DNA from: Pardosa pseudoannulata
Lineage: Eukaryota; Arthropoda; Arachnida; Araneae; Lycosidae
DNA length: 64,000 nucleotides
Assembly: GCA_032207245.1 (NCBI GenBank)
Contig: CM063507.1
Span: forward strand, 93,126,046 to 93,190,045
Direction: 5' to 3'
In this document: positions 63,869-64,000 of the stretch, one piece after another
Layout: every line of letters begins with the position of its first letter
How positions within the stretch are numbered: position 1 is the stretch's first letter
Made by a program: the position numbers and the translations under genes
Notes under the pieces: generated by a model
The model's input: the letters and a program-made list of their open reading frames with translations, nothing else
Database searches by the model: none
What the model was told of the DNA's origin: nothing

Positions 63869-63966
<98 letters not shown>
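63369..63966. repeat. Large TA-rich compound microsatellite
   Basis: Nearly 600 bp of TA, CATA, GTATA and TGTG units. All long Ile/Tyr/His/Thr frames on both strands come from this. Imperfect interruptions suggest an old array. Confidence 0.95.
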
Positions 63967-63967
<1 letters not shown>

Positions 63968-64000
63968 TAGCTGATTATACCCGGAGTTGCCTGGGAAAGG
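63967..64000. repeat. Edge of an unidentified dispersed repeat
   Basis: actagctgattatacccgga following the TA array looks like the conserved end of an interspersed element (ctagctg..acccgg..ttgcc). Too short here to classify. Confidence 0.3.

Noticed and set aside
63312..63898. Open frames of 65-177 codons rich in Ile, Tyr, His and Thr
   Set aside because: They are translations of (TA)n/(CATA)n microsatellite, open on both strands, with no real protein features. The same holds for frames at 22262, 37844/37852, 48700/48772, 57223 and 58253.

Overview
This is a strongly AT-rich animal nuclear sequence. It has short exons in long introns, many dinucleotide (TA)n arrays, and a dense set of small DNA transposons and tRNA-derived SINEs. 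One protein gene could be read with confidence: a complete homeodomain-interacting protein kinase (HIPK) gene on the minus strand. Its 23 coding exons (7532..44590) all have GT donors and AG acceptors, and their phases join into one frame of 4158 nt, or 1385 codons plus stop. The protein resembles both vertebrate HIPK1/2 and insect Hipk. With the AT-rich repeat landscape this suggests an arthropod, perhaps a chelicerate such as a spider, but the sequence alone does not fix the taxon.

Layout. 1-7531: AT-rich sequence without genes, 3' of the hipk stop, probably long 3' UTR grading into flank, with internal duplications at about 3.8-5.4 kb. 7532-44602: hipk coding exons 23 to 1 (read right to left). 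The introns carry hAT-like elements of several families, two piggyBac-type MITEs, a TTAA-flanked family, a pogo/Tigger remnant, a solo LTR nested in another element, SINEs, and tandem arrays of 105 bp and 93 bp units. 44603-52753: about 8 kb of first intron. 52754-about 52905: a probable non-coding first exon with a 13-codon upstream ORF. 52900-53110: a CpG-containing, GC-richer segment that is the likely promoter. 53330-55090: an array of about eight 215 bp repeats just upstream. 55100-64000: intergenic or distal upstream sequence with a + strand SINE, three SINE copies in a row, a GC-rich island at 62.44-62.96 kb that may be another promoter or first exon, and about 600 bp of TA-rich microsatellite at the right end.

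The encoded kinase is a dual-specificity-type nuclear kinase of the DYRK/HIPK branch. It has a glycine loop, VAIK lysine, HAD catalytic motif, DFG, and the HIPK activation loop tyrosine, followed by the conserved post-kinase region, a SUMO-interacting motif and a long Ser/Thr/Gln-rich tail. I found no second protein gene, true tRNA, rRNA or CRISPR array. Nothing here amounts to a new biological system; the most informative unusual features are the nested and tandem mobile elements and the repeat array beside the promoter.
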